NCBI RefSeq assembly: GCF_000807925.1
Contig: NZ_JRVC01000026.1
Location: 1 to 64,000 of the forward strand
DNA: 64,000 bases
Direction: 5' to 3'
Origin: Novosphingobium subterraneum
Lineage (GTDB): Bacteria > Pseudomonadota > Alphaproteobacteria > Sphingomonadales > Sphingomonadaceae
In this document: in pieces, positions 18,090-26,376 of the stretch
How the letters are laid out: every line of letters begins with the position of its first letter
How positions within the stretch are numbered: the stretch's first letter is position 1
The notes under the pieces: generated by a model
What the model was told of the DNA's origin: nothing
Seen by the model: the letters and a program-made list of their open reading frames with translations, nothing else
Database searches by the model: none
Program-made: the position numbers and the translations under genes

Positions 18090-19535
18090 CTACTCGATCA
18101 GTCCAAAGCCGTAGGTCTCGTCGAAACCCTGCGCCCCCAGATCCTTCGCCGCTTTCCTGAGCTGCAGCCGGCAGGCAGAAGCATCCGCGCCGGTAGCGCG
18201 ACAGCGGCCGAGCCAGGCTGAAACGACCGGCGTGGCGAACGATGTCCCGGTGAACCTCGCTAGATTACCCCCGGCCTCTGCCGCCAGGACATCGACTCCG
18301 TAGCTGGCAACGGCGATATGCCTGCCGCGCTGGGCCAGCCGATAGACCCGGCGATCTTTATCGACCGCGGTTACTGCGATTACGCCCGGAACGGCTGCCG
18401 GATAGGACGGCGGTGCCGTGGGGCCACCGTTTCCGGCCGCGGCGACCACCACCTTGCCAGCCTTCACCGCATCACGAATGAGGCGGTCGAGAATAGCGTT
18501 GCGCGGTCCGGCCAGGCTCATGTTGATGACCGGAGCGCCCTGGAGCAAAGTCCATTCCAGCGCTGCGGCAATGACTTCGGCAGAGGTATATGGGCGATCC
18601 GCCGGGCCCCTGAAGATGTTGGCGCTGTAAATGGTCGGACGACCGGCACTGGCCAGCAAGGAGGCCACTGCAGTGCCATGCCGGGCCTGCGCCTGCGGCG
18701 TGGCCCCTTCACTCCACGGAACGATCCGGGCCTTGGCGAGCGCTTGATGCGACACGACTGCGGTATCGATCACGCCAACCGAAAAGCTTTCGTTTTCGCG
18801 GGTTGGCATTGTTCTTTCACGTGTCTTGTGCGGTTTGCTGCCAGCTGTCAGGTCCATGCCGTAATAATGGACGACGTCGACTGTGGCGCCTGGGGCAAGT
18901 TCACGCAGCCGATCCCTGGCGAGAGTTGCGCTGGTTCCGCTAGGGGCCGCAAGGCGCAGCAGGTCGCGGTCGAGCGCTTCGAGACGGGTCCGCTCGATGA
19001 TCCGGTAACCGGAGCGCTGTATCTGCACCAAGACGCCTTCGGGCACATCCAGAGCAAAGACTTCGCCGCGCCGGACCGGAAATCCGCGCTCGTCATGTTC
19101 GGCGCGTTCGCCATCGGCGATGTCCCGGATTTCGGCGCTGCTTCCCCGTTCAAGGCTGTCGTCGTCTGACTGCTCGGCAAGCTCGGCGGCATCCTCAAGC
19201 TCGTCCTCGGCTTCGTCTGCCAGTTCCTTTTCGTAGTCCGCTTCGGCCTTTTCGGCATCCTCGGCAGCCTTGGCTTCATCCTCGGCGCGATCGGCTTCCA
19301 GCTTGGCGAGATCCTCGGCGGCCTTTGCCGGTTCGCGCACCTCCCGTTCTTCAATGCGACTGCGATCACGTTCGAAGCGGGCGGCGCGCTCTTCCGCACG
19401 CTGGGCCGCGCGATCCTGCTCGCGCTCCAACCGTTCCTGTGCACGCTGGGTTTCGGGCGGATCGCGGTCATGCGGGAACACGGGCACTGCAAGCAACCCG
19501 ATGGCAATTCCTGACAGGATGGCGCGCATGTCCAT
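18090..19535 (-). CDS. Secreted subtilisin-like (S8) serine protease with charged N-terminal helix
   Basis: The ATG at 19535 follows AGGA with 8-base spacing and begins a signal peptide (AILSGIAIGLLAVPVF). Residues about 25-150 are extremely rich in Glu, Arg, Ala and Asp and should form a long charged helix or coiled coil. The catalytic triad is Asp257 (VGVIDTA), His286 (ARHGTAVAS) and Ser432 (GTSFATP), with the oxyanion Asn in AAAGNGG. Length is 481 residues. It is divergent from an ECF sigma factor and its anti-sigma factor. The protease may be a regulon member or act on envelope proteins; this is inference. Confidence 0.9.
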   Translation of the reverse strand: MDMRAILSGIAIGLLAVPVFPHDRDPPETQRAQERLEREQDRAAQRAEERAARFERDRSRIEEREVREPAKAAEDLAKLEADRAEDEAKAAEDAEKAEADYEKELADEAEDELEDAAELAEQSDDDSLERGSSAEIRDIADGERAEHDERGFPVRRGEVFALDVPEGVLVQIQRSGYRIIERTRLEALDRDLLRLAAPSGTSATLARDRLRELAPGATVDVVHYYGMDLTAGSKPHKTRERTMPTRENESFSVGVIDTAVVSHQALAKARIVPWSEGATPQAQARHGTAVASLLASAGRPTIYSANIFRGPADRPYTSAEVIAAALEWTLLQGAPVINMSLAGPRNAILDRLIRDAVKAGKVVVAAAGNGGPTAPPSYPAAVPGVIAVTAVDKDRRVYRLAQRGRHIAVASYGVDVLAAEAGGNLARFTGTSFATPVVSAWLGRCRATGADASACRLQLRKAAKDLGAQGFDETYGFGLIE

Positions 19536-19667
19536 GGATGAAATCCTGCTTGATACGCGCCGACAACGACTGCAAGTGCCTGCTATTCCGATGGTCGGCA
19601 ACTTTTTTGTAGCGCGACCGAGAGCGGGTTGGAATAGCCGGACGCACAAGACGTTGTGGGGGCATGG

Positions 19668-20204
19668 ATGGAGCAGGCAGATCACGATGCAGGAGCAATG
19701 CGCGCGGCTATAGTCGCCACATTGCCGCGCCTGCGGCGGTTCTGCCAGGCCATGGCCGGCAATGCTGCCGATGGAGACGATCTCATGCAGGCCACGGTTG
19801 AAAGGGCGCTGCGGCGTGCCGACCAGTTCGAGCCAGGCACGCGGCTCGACAGCTGGATGTATCGCATCGCGCAGAACATTCACATCGATGGTGCGCGCGC
19901 TGCCCGGCGGCGCGGCACGGCAATCGATGTCGATGCCCTCCACGGTATTGCCGGCAGCGATGGGCGCGAGACCGTCGAGAACCGGTCGCAACTGTCCGCT
20001 GCCCAGCGCGCGCTGCAGGCGCTGCCCGATGATCAGCGTGCGGTCTTTGCCCTCGTGGTGATCGAAGGCCGCAGCTATCGCGATACCGCCGAAACACTGG
20101 AGGTGCCGGTGGGCACGGTCATGAGCCGACTTGCCCGGGGCAGGGCAAGGATCGCCTTATGCCTTGGCGAAACGCAATTCACGCAGAAGGATGCCCAACC
20201 ATGA
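19668..20204 (+). CDS. ECF-type RNA polymerase sigma factor
   Basis: The ATG at 19668 is preceded by TGGGGG; a GTG at 19656 is an in-frame alternative. The 178-residue protein has region 2 (DDLMQATVERALRR, LDSWMYRIAQNIHIDGARAARRR) and region 4 (LQALPDDQRAVFALVVIEGRSYRDTAETLEVPVGTVMSRLARGRARI). Such factors redirect RNA polymerase to a small stress or envelope regulon. Its stop overlaps the ATG of the anti-sigma gene (ATGA). A GGAAT-N16-CGTT sequence (19631-19655) sits just upstream. Confidence 0.93.
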   Translation: MEQADHDAGAMRAAIVATLPRLRRFCQAMAGNAADGDDLMQATVERALRRADQFEPGTRLDSWMYRIAQNIHIDGARAARRRGTAIDVDALHGIAGSDGRETVENRSQLSAAQRALQALPDDQRAVFALVVIEGRSYRDTAETLEVPVGTVMSRLARGRARIALCLGETQFTQKDAQP

Positions 20205-20932
20205 CCCCTTCGCGCGAAGAACGGCTTGCCGCATGGCTTGACGGCGAGCTTACCGGCGCAGACCTTGACGCATTCGAGGCTGAACTTGCTTCCGACCCCG
20301 AGCTCAAGGCCCTTGCCGACGAATGGGGCGCAAACGACGCCCTGATCGCCGGGGCTTTTGCGCCGGTGGCAGAGGCGCCAATCGATCCGGCAATGCTCGA
20401 ACGGCTCGGCCTTGGCGAACCGGCTCCGCTTGCGGTTCTGCCCCCACCCTCATCCTTGGCCGCCAACGACAATCCGCTATGGTGGAGACGCCATGCCCTG
20501 CCACTGGGCGGAGCGATTGCTGCGAGCCTCGTGGCCGCTGTGGTGCTTGCCCCTCGCGGTGGCTCGCCTGATCGCGATCCGTTCTCGCTCGCTCTGGATC
20601 GGACGCCTTCGCTGGCTTCGGCAGAGCTGCCCGATGGCCGCAGGATCACCCCTGCGCTGACCGCGCGGGCAGCCGATGGGCGCTGGTGCCGCGAATTTGG
20701 CGAAGGTGGCAAGGTGGCCGTGGCCTGTCGCGACACGAAAGGCGTCTGGACGATCGAAGCGCAGGGGGCTGGCGGAACCTCTTCCAACACCGGGGACTAC
20801 GCGGTGGCAGCCGGGGCCGACGATGCCGTGCTGGACGCAGCCCATCGCCGCCTGAAGTTGGCCGATCCGCTTGATGCGGCTGCAGAACAGGCGCTGATCG
20901 CAAACGAATGGGGCGGCCACCCCAGCAGGTGA
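20201..20932 (+). CDS. Membrane anti-sigma factor
   Basis: The ATG at 20201 overlaps the sigma stop. The 243-residue protein begins with an anti-sigma N-domain (REERLAAWLDGELTGADLDAFEAEL), has one membrane helix about residues 100-120 (LPLGGAIAASLVAAVVLAP) and a periplasmic domain with two Cys. This matches single-pass anti-sigma factors that hold an ECF sigma at the membrane until a signal arrives. No zinc-binding HxxxCxxC motif is seen, so it is not of the ZAS type. The divergent S8 protease is a candidate participant in signalling. Confidence 0.85.
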   Translation: MTPSREERLAAWLDGELTGADLDAFEAELASDPELKALADEWGANDALIAGAFAPVAEAPIDPAMLERLGLGEPAPLAVLPPPSSLAANDNPLWWRRHALPLGGAIAASLVAAVVLAPRGGSPDRDPFSLALDRTPSLASAELPDGRRITPALTARAADGRWCREFGEGGKVAVACRDTKGVWTIEAQGAGGTSSNTGDYAVAAGADDAVLDAAHRRLKLADPLDAAAEQALIANEWGGHPSR

Positions 20933-20939
20933 CCGCCCC
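20910..20939 (+). terminator. Hairpin at the end of the anti-sigma gene
   Basis: GGGGCGG at 20910-20916 pairs with CCGCCCC at 20933-20939, with an inner CACC/GGTG pairing, spanning the stop codon. It has no T-run. Confidence 0.45.
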
Positions 20940-20967
20940 GGCGGAAGCCAACCCGAAAGGCTCCGCT

Positions 20968-22125
20968 TTAGAAGTTCACCTGAGCACGCAGGACACCCAC
21001 GCGATTCTTGACCGGCGCGTCCCCGCTGGGGAAGCGGACGCGGTTGTCGGTGTATGTGGCCAGCAGGCGCAGATTGGTGCTGATCGTCCAGATTGCGCTG
21101 GCACTGAGCGCGCGGCCGATGCCCCTGTCGAAAGTGCCATCGACCAGGTCGAGGCGGCTGTAGCGCGCGGCCAACTCAAGCGCACCTCCGCCCTTGCGAC
21201 GTTCCGGACCGCCAAATATTCCACTCGACGCACTGTAAGCATGGCGCTGACCTGTCACGATCCAGCCAACCTGGACGGTCTGGCCATTGAAGCTGCGATC
21301 TTCCCGCAAGGTGCGATGCAACTTGAGCGACAGGGCCTGCGCCTGAACCAGCACCGGGCCAAGCGAGACGGCTGCTTCGACGTTCAAGGCCCTGAGCGTT
21401 TCGAGCGATCCGAGCGTACCGCTGGACATGATGTTAGGAGCGAAGACGGAGCCAGGGTCGGCGGTAAAGCGTACGCGCTCGATCGCTGAGAATGTCCTGC
21501 GTTCTCCTCCGACGCCCAGATGCACGATTGCCTTGCGTGAGCGAACCGGCGCAAACGTGAGCCTGCCCACCACACCCTTTCCGCGCTCGGTGGTGCGGCC
21601 TTCATCGTTGGCGAGAGCATCGGTGAAATACCCCACGCTGGCGCTCCAGTTCCGGCCGCCGGAGGAGATCGCGCTGCCAAGGCCGAAGCCGCCGGTTAGG
21701 GCAGATGCCATCGAGCGTTCGGCAAATGGCGTGGCATTCGAACTTTGCATATCCTCCATCGAGAACGGCACGATCATGTTGCCGCCCTTGATCTCGAGGT
21801 TTTTCACCGGCTCGATAGAGGCCCAGAGATTGCGCCAGCCTCTGGCCCCGGCGAATTCACGGTCAACGCGAAAGCGCAGGATCTCGCCAACCTTGCCGGA
21901 CAGCTCGATGCGGGCGCGGCGGACGTCGGCGCTGGTCACTCCTGTACGTTGCAAGGCGGGATCGTCGAAGACGCTGGCGTCAAGATGCAGGCGTCCGCCG
22001 AGGTTCAGTTGCAGCGGGCCTGCATCAAGCGTGAGGCCTTTCTCATCCGCTTTGACCTCTTGCGCATGGGCAGGCAGAGCACAAAGGGCGATTGCGGGGG
22101 CGATAGCCCTTGCAAAGGTGTTCAT
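20968..22125 (-). CDS. OprP/OprO-like outer-membrane porin
   Basis: The ATG at 22125 follows GAGGAA and overlaps the stop of the upstream hydrolase (ATGA). The 385-residue protein has a signal peptide ending AHA, then the start pattern of phosphate-selective porins (GLTLDAGPLQLNLGGRLHLDAS, DVRRARIELSGKV, FRVDREFA), repeated beta-strands and a C-terminal QVNF. OprP-type porins pass phosphate or polyphosphate, and sphingomonad relatives are often of unknown selectivity. It is the last gene of a tightly overlapping operon. No PHO box was seen at the operon start. Confidence 0.85.
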   Translation of the reverse strand: MNTFARAIAPAIALCALPAHAQEVKADEKGLTLDAGPLQLNLGGRLHLDASVFDDPALQRTGVTSADVRRARIELSGKVGEILRFRVDREFAGARGWRNLWASIEPVKNLEIKGGNMIVPFSMEDMQSSNATPFAERSMASALTGGFGLGSAISSGGRNWSASVGYFTDALANDEGRTTERGKGVVGRLTFAPVRSRKAIVHLGVGGERRTFSAIERVRFTADPGSVFAPNIMSSGTLGSLETLRALNVEAAVSLGPVLVQAQALSLKLHRTLREDRSFNGQTVQVGWIVTGQRHAYSASSGIFGGPERRKGGGALELAARYSRLDLVDGTFDRGIGRALSASAIWTISTNLRLLATYTDNRVRFPSGDAPVKNRVGVLRAQVNF

Positions 22126-22940
22126 GTTTCGGGTTCCTCGGGTTTGGCCCGGCCCGCGCCGAGCTGGTGTAGGACAAGCGGGACGAGGCCGAGCTGGACG
22201 GCATCGCCGAAGGCGTGGCTCAGGCCTGGAATGATCGTCAGGCCGCATGAAAAGCCCGCCTTGCGCATGGCCCGGTCCCAGCGTCGGGCGCGCTGGAGGC
22301 GATGGACGCCCTGCACGGCGTCAATGGCATCGGAGCGCCGCAAGGCTTTGTCCTGCCGCCGGTCAAGCGAGCCGACCAGCACGTCGAAACGGACATCTGC
22401 GAGCGCGGCGTGATCGATCGGGCCAGGAGCGTCCTGAAGGCCGAGTGGCCACGGGAGGCAGCAATCGGGCATGGTGTACCATCCGGCGGCGGCAGCGATG
22501 CAATGACGCACCTTGTGAGGGTGGAGCATGGCGAACCGGTGGGCGAACTGAGCCCCGCCGGAAAAGCCGAACAGGTTGCACTGCGCGCCATGCATGCCGA
22601 ACCGGACAGCCGCATCTGCAAGGATGTCGAAAAGGGCATCGTCGCAATGCAGAGCGCCATCCGGATCGCGCACTTGCTGATATCTGCCGAAGCTCCCGCG
22701 CTCGAACAGAGGGGCGATCACCGGGATGCCGTGCAGCGCAGCAAGTTCGCCAAAGCGCAGCGCCAATTCTGCGGCGTTACGTGAAATCCCATGGACCACC
22801 ACGAGCGGGACGGCATCGCTTGCGCAGTTCTCGGGGATCACCGCGTAATAGCGGCGGGCTGGCGTCGCCGGCACGGTAACGAACTGCGGCAGGGTCATTG
22901 TGATTGCAGCCGTTTGCGGGATCGGGAACAGAGCGGTCAT
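22122..22940 (-). CDS. Alpha/beta-hydrolase fold esterase
   Basis: The 272-residue protein starts at 22940 and overlaps its neighbours by 4 bases on both sides. It has the oxyanion motif VVHGISRNA, a nucleophile elbow GFSGGAQF and a likely catalytic His in PGLSHAFG; the acid is probably the Asp in VLVGSLDR. Five further Cys residues are scattered. No signal peptide is seen, so it is probably cytoplasmic. It resembles the broad PHB-depolymerase/dienelactone-hydrolase type. The substrate is unknown; its operon partners are an ABC membrane domain and a porin. Confidence 0.8.
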   Translation of the reverse strand: MTALFPIPQTAAITMTLPQFVTVPATPARRYYAVIPENCASDAVPLVVVHGISRNAAELALRFGELAALHGIPVIAPLFERGSFGRYQQVRDPDGALHCDDALFDILADAAVRFGMHGAQCNLFGFSGGAQFAHRFAMLHPHKVRHCIAAAAGWYTMPDCCLPWPLGLQDAPGPIDHAALADVRFDVLVGSLDRRQDKALRRSDAIDAVQGVHRLQRARRWDRAMRKAGFSCGLTIIPGLSHAFGDAVQLGLVPLVLHQLGAGRAKPEEPET

Positions 22941-23908
22941 GCGCAGTCCTGTCTGTTTGCAGGTCGAAAGCGGTGCCTGGGCTCGGCAAGGTCGACCAGC
23001 ACTAAGGAATCCGGTTGCGGAGGCGCCTTGGGAAGGCGCATCAGGCGCCGGATGCGGAGCGCCGAAATACGCGCCGAGATCCATAGCTCTGCCGCGCGGG
23101 CAAGGTCGTTCAGGGCAAGGCCAGCTGTGCCGATCACCACGACCGTTCCTGAAATCGCGCCACCATCGAGCAGCACGACCAGCACGATCAGGCTGGTCAG
23201 CAGGTGCGGCAGGCCACGCAGGGTTCCGGTCCACCAGGCACGCCGCAAGGCGGCACGGTTCAGGGCATCGCTGCGCCGCCGAAGGCGCCGCAGCCGGGCT
23301 CGCTGCCGTGGGGGAACGGCACCGTCCGCCATTTCTGCAATCGTGTCAGAAGCAAAGGCGGACAGGCGCCCACGGGTGCGCCGCACCTCGCGGACCGCGC
23401 GCGACATCGGGCCCAGCAGGGCGGCTCCTGCCGCCATGCCAAGCAACAGAAGGGTGGCGATCCTTGCGCAAAGCCATGGTGATTGCGCCGCGGCCCAGGC
23501 CAGAAGGGCAGCCACGAGGATTGGCGCTGTGGCGGCACGCGGCAACCCGTCGCTCAACCACTGGCGCCGGGCGGACAGGTCGCCAACAAAGACCTGCAGC
23601 AGGGCCCCATGGCGCTGGCGGGCGATCTGCGACGGATCGGCCCGCAAGATGCGCCGGAACAGCCCGGCGCGCACTTGCGCCACTTCGTGCCAGCCAATCG
23701 CCTCGCACAGCCTTCGGCGCGCCACCTCCAGCCCGAAAGCGCAGAGCAGCGCGACCACCGCTAGCGCAACTATGGGCGAGGCGGCCGGCTGCTGCGCTGC
23801 GCGGTGCACAAGCGCGGCGCCGACGAGCGTTGCGCAGGCTTGCGCAACGGCCACCGAAACCGGAGGCAGCATGCGCCGCGCGATGGATGGGGAAATCAGG
23901 CGAGGCAC
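22937..23908 (-). CDS. ABC-transporter membrane domain without ATPase domain
   Basis: The likely start is a GTG at 23908 (VPRLISPSIARRM), which overlaps the upstream gene by 13 bases. The 323 residues contain about six hydrophobic segments in the layout of an ABC exporter type-1 membrane domain, with charged cytosolic loops (VRAGLFRRILRADPSQIARQRHGALLQVFVGDLSARRQ). The protein ends soon after the sixth helix, and no Walker A, signature or Walker B motif follows in this or a neighbouring gene. The adjacent P-loop protein is not an ABC ATPase. It may use an ATPase coded elsewhere or have another role. Confidence 0.75.
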   Translation of the reverse strand: MPRLISPSIARRMLPPVSVAVAQACATLVGAALVHRAAQQPAASPIVALAVVALLCAFGLEVARRRLCEAIGWHEVAQVRAGLFRRILRADPSQIARQRHGALLQVFVGDLSARRQWLSDGLPRAATAPILVAALLAWAAAQSPWLCARIATLLLLGMAAGAALLGPMSRAVREVRRTRGRLSAFASDTIAEMADGAVPPRQRARLRRLRRRSDALNRAALRRAWWTGTLRGLPHLLTSLIVLVVLLDGGAISGTVVVIGTAGLALNDLARAAELWISARISALRIRRLMRLPKAPPQPDSLVLVDLAEPRHRFRPANRQDCA

Positions 23909-25020
23909 GATTTCGCATCGCCAGCGAAGCAGATCTTCGGCGCAGTAAGGGGATCGCGCAAATCGGCCAGCGACAGGACCGGCCAACCGAGCGCCGCTTC
24001 GGCTTCTCGCACGGCAAGCGGTGACGCACTGAGCAGACCGGACACGCCAAGCACCCGATGCCCCGCCCTCACCAGCCAGTCATGGCCAGCCACCGCGCCC
24101 ATTGCATCGCCTGCCGCGAACAGCACGCCGTGCAGCGCCTCACGCAGGCGGCCACACTTGAGGAGGGCGCCGGTTTCGCGCTGCAGCAAGCCGTCGGCCA
24201 CTTCGATGACGATGATGTCCGATTTCGATACCGCGCTGTGGGCGATGAGCGAAAGGGCGACACTTTCGATGCGGTCAAGCGTCAGGCCAGCGGTCGAAGT
24301 ATGACCATGATCGGTGAAATCGAGAACAGAGCGCGCACCAGCATCAAGCATGGTCCACAGATCGCCACCGGAGCCCGTCCCCGTGACCTTGCTCGCAGCG
24401 ACATTGAGGCCGGCCCGCGACAATCCATGGATCAATCCGGCCGCAGCGGTCGTCTTGCCCGCGTTCATCGACGTACCGACCACCGCGACGACGGGAGGCA
24501 GGACAGGTGGCACGGTAAGGCGTGGCAGTCCGAACCAACCGAGGTTGAGTACCTTGCCATCGTCATCGGCCAGCAGGCCAACCGGCTCGATCCGCGTGGC
24601 CGGCCGCATCTTCGCGTGGCGGCTGAGGACAAGACCGGCGACGCCACCACCGGCGACCAGATCACAGGCCGAAAGGTCCTGAGGTACGATGGCCTCGAAC
24701 TGGTCGGGTGCGTAGCGTTCGCCATAGGCGACGATGATTTCGTCGCCGACATAGAGCTGGGCGCGGCGACCATGGGGGGATTCAAGCTTCTGGTGCTGGC
24801 CGAGCTGCGCCACCCGCGCCAGCACCAGATCCCCCGCACGCGGCCTTACGTCGCTGCGCAGCCGCGTCGCCAGATCAAGGTCGACACGGCGCGTGGTGAA
24901 GGCCCGCTTTGCAGCCATGCGGCGATCCTCGCGCAAGGGCCGCCCCTTGCGCGCGATGGTCCCTGTTACGTCCTGGCTTGGTGCAACCAGGCTTCCCTGG
25001 GCTTGCAGGTCCTGCAGCAT
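23896..25020 (-). CDS. P-loop NTPase related to DUF1611/dethiobiotin-synthetase-like proteins
   Basis: The ATG at 25020 follows AAGGGG with 9-base spacing; a TTG at 25026 is also in frame. The 374 residues include an N-terminal beta-rich half (about 40-170) and a C-terminal P-loop domain beginning VVAVVGTSMNAGKTTAA (about residue 180). Downstream motifs are KVTGTGSGGD, a DFTDHGHTST stretch and DIIVIEVADGLLQRE, a Walker B-like strand. The SIMIBI-type layout resembles DUF1611 and dethiobiotin-synthetase relatives. The reaction is unknown. It begins the overlapping run P-loop, ABC membrane domain, hydrolase, porin. Confidence 0.7.
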   Translation of the reverse strand: MLQDLQAQGSLVAPSQDVTGTIARKGRPLREDRRMAAKRAFTTRRVDLDLATRLRSDVRPRAGDLVLARVAQLGQHQKLESPHGRRAQLYVGDEIIVAYGERYAPDQFEAIVPQDLSACDLVAGGGVAGLVLSRHAKMRPATRIEPVGLLADDDGKVLNLGWFGLPRLTVPPVLPPVVAVVGTSMNAGKTTAAAGLIHGLSRAGLNVAASKVTGTGSGGDLWTMLDAGARSVLDFTDHGHTSTAGLTLDRIESVALSLIAHSAVSKSDIIVIEVADGLLQRETGALLKCGRLREALHGVLFAAGDAMGAVAGHDWLVRAGHRVLGVSGLLSASPLAVREAEAALGWPVLSLADLRDPLTAPKICFAGDAKSCLA

Positions 25021-25105
25021 GTCCAATCACCCCTTCTTTCCAATCGGGGCGACAACGACAGCAATTCAGGCTTATTCCATCGGCTGCAGAATTTTCTTCA
25101 ACCCC

Positions 25106-26104
25106 TCAGTTCAGGCGCCAACTGAGCGACAGCCCACCGGCGAAATCGGTGCTGCGTGCGTTGAAGCCGGTGCTGGCAAAGACCTGCAGGCGCAGCTTTC
25201 GCGAAAGACCGAAGTTGATCCAGCCGGTAGCTTCACTGCTGGCAATGCGACCCGGCGTGGCCGATTCCTGCCAGTCATAATCAGCACCGACGATCGTGCC
25301 GCCAGGAAGCCGGTAGCTCACCCCACCGCTTGCCCCCCAGGTGTCCTGCAACGCCGATCCCGCCGGTTTGCCGAGAAAGCGATAGCGCGCACCGGCAAAC
25401 AGGCTGAAGCTTCCGATGTCCTGCACGATATCACCGCTCACGGTGACGTCGGCCTTGCCGGTACCAAGGCGCTTCGCCCTGGATGCGGTGGGCAGCTTCA
25501 CGCGCGTGCCAAGGTCGAGCCAGGTCGACCGGCCGAGTTCCAGCGAGTAGCCCAGTGCAACCGAGACATCGCCCAGCCCGCCCCGGCTGTTGGATATGGG
25601 CGCACCGGGCACTGGCGGCGTGATGATGCCTCCGCTGCCGCTGTCATCATCGCCGCCCGATGAACCCGAACCGCCGCTGCCAGAGCCTCCAGAGCCGGAA
25701 TCGTCAGATCCCGAACCTGAACTTCCCGAACCGGAACCCGATGAGTCATCGCTTCCGGACCCACCGCTGCTGCTATCGTCGCCCGAACTGAGGTCTCCGA
25801 ATCCGGCATCGCGCCCCTGCGGCGTGTCGAGAATGCTTCCCGGGCCATCGATATGGACCCAGGGAACGGAAAGGCGGATCGAAAACCCGCCCTTGCGGTA
25901 CTTGATGGCGACAGGCGCGGAGACGACTTTGGTCGTCGCGGTATCGCCATATTTGCCTTCGGAGTAATTGGCTCCGGCACTTGCGCGCCAGACCGCCGGC
26001 TCATCATCCTGCTGCGTCTGCGCTGCCGCCTCTTGCGCTGCCGCTGCCTGCACAGAGGCTATGCCCGCCAGCAGGATAGCGCCCGCACGCAATGTATTCT
26101 TCAT
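25106..26104 (-). CDS. Outer-membrane beta-barrel protein with Ser/Gly/Asp-rich loop
   Basis: The 332-residue protein has a signal peptide (MKNTLRAGAILLAGIASVQA). Amphipathic strands typical of a small barrel flank a low-complexity insert of about 50 residues (roughly 108-160) made almost only of Ser, Gly and Asp, followed by IITPPVPGAP. The C-terminus, SLSWRLN, is barrel-like. It resembles the transporter family linked to phenol-degradation MetA-type proteins. The acidic loop would be exposed and could bind cations; that is speculation. It lies 85 bases before the P-loop gene on the same strand and may be the first gene of that operon. Confidence 0.75.
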   Translation of the reverse strand: MKNTLRAGAILLAGIASVQAAAAQEAAAQTQQDDEPAVWRASAGANYSEGKYGDTATTKVVSAPVAIKYRKGGFSIRLSVPWVHIDGPGSILDTPQGRDAGFGDLSSGDDSSSGGSGSDDSSGSGSGSSGSGSDDSGSGGSGSGGSGSSGGDDDSGSGGIITPPVPGAPISNSRGGLGDVSVALGYSLELGRSTWLDLGTRVKLPTASRAKRLGTGKADVTVSGDIVQDIGSFSLFAGARYRFLGKPAGSALQDTWGASGGVSYRLPGGTIVGADYDWQESATPGRIASSEATGWINFGLSRKLRLQVFASTGFNARSTDFAGGLSLSWRLN

Positions 26105-26376
26105 CGTACCCCCCTCGTCTGGCCGTGTGGTGATCCATCACAGCCCCCCATAACGACACGACTTGCAGCATTATTCCGGGCAGAAAAGCAATTTTCGCAC
26201 GGCCGGAGCATCCGGCACCCAGACAGATGCGCGAAATTCGATCGCTGCGTGCAGGTTCGCCAGAGCTTGAGGGACTCGACGCAGTCGTCATGGTAGCAGG
26301 CACGTCATCTTTGCGATGAAAAGCATGGGGCACCTCGGCTCTCTGCCGGGTGGCCTGGAAAGCAGCTGTACGCCCT

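Noticed and set aside
22900..24024. Plus-strand ORFs of 370-390 codons opposite the ABC membrane-domain gene.
   Set aside because: Composition is Arg/Ala/Pro-rich as in shadow frames, while the minus-strand genes overlap in operon fashion and have recognisable motifs.
25027..25105. A PHO box before the P-loop/porin operon (CTGTCGT on the minus strand).
   Set aside because: Only one half-site is present; the second half at the right spacing does not match.
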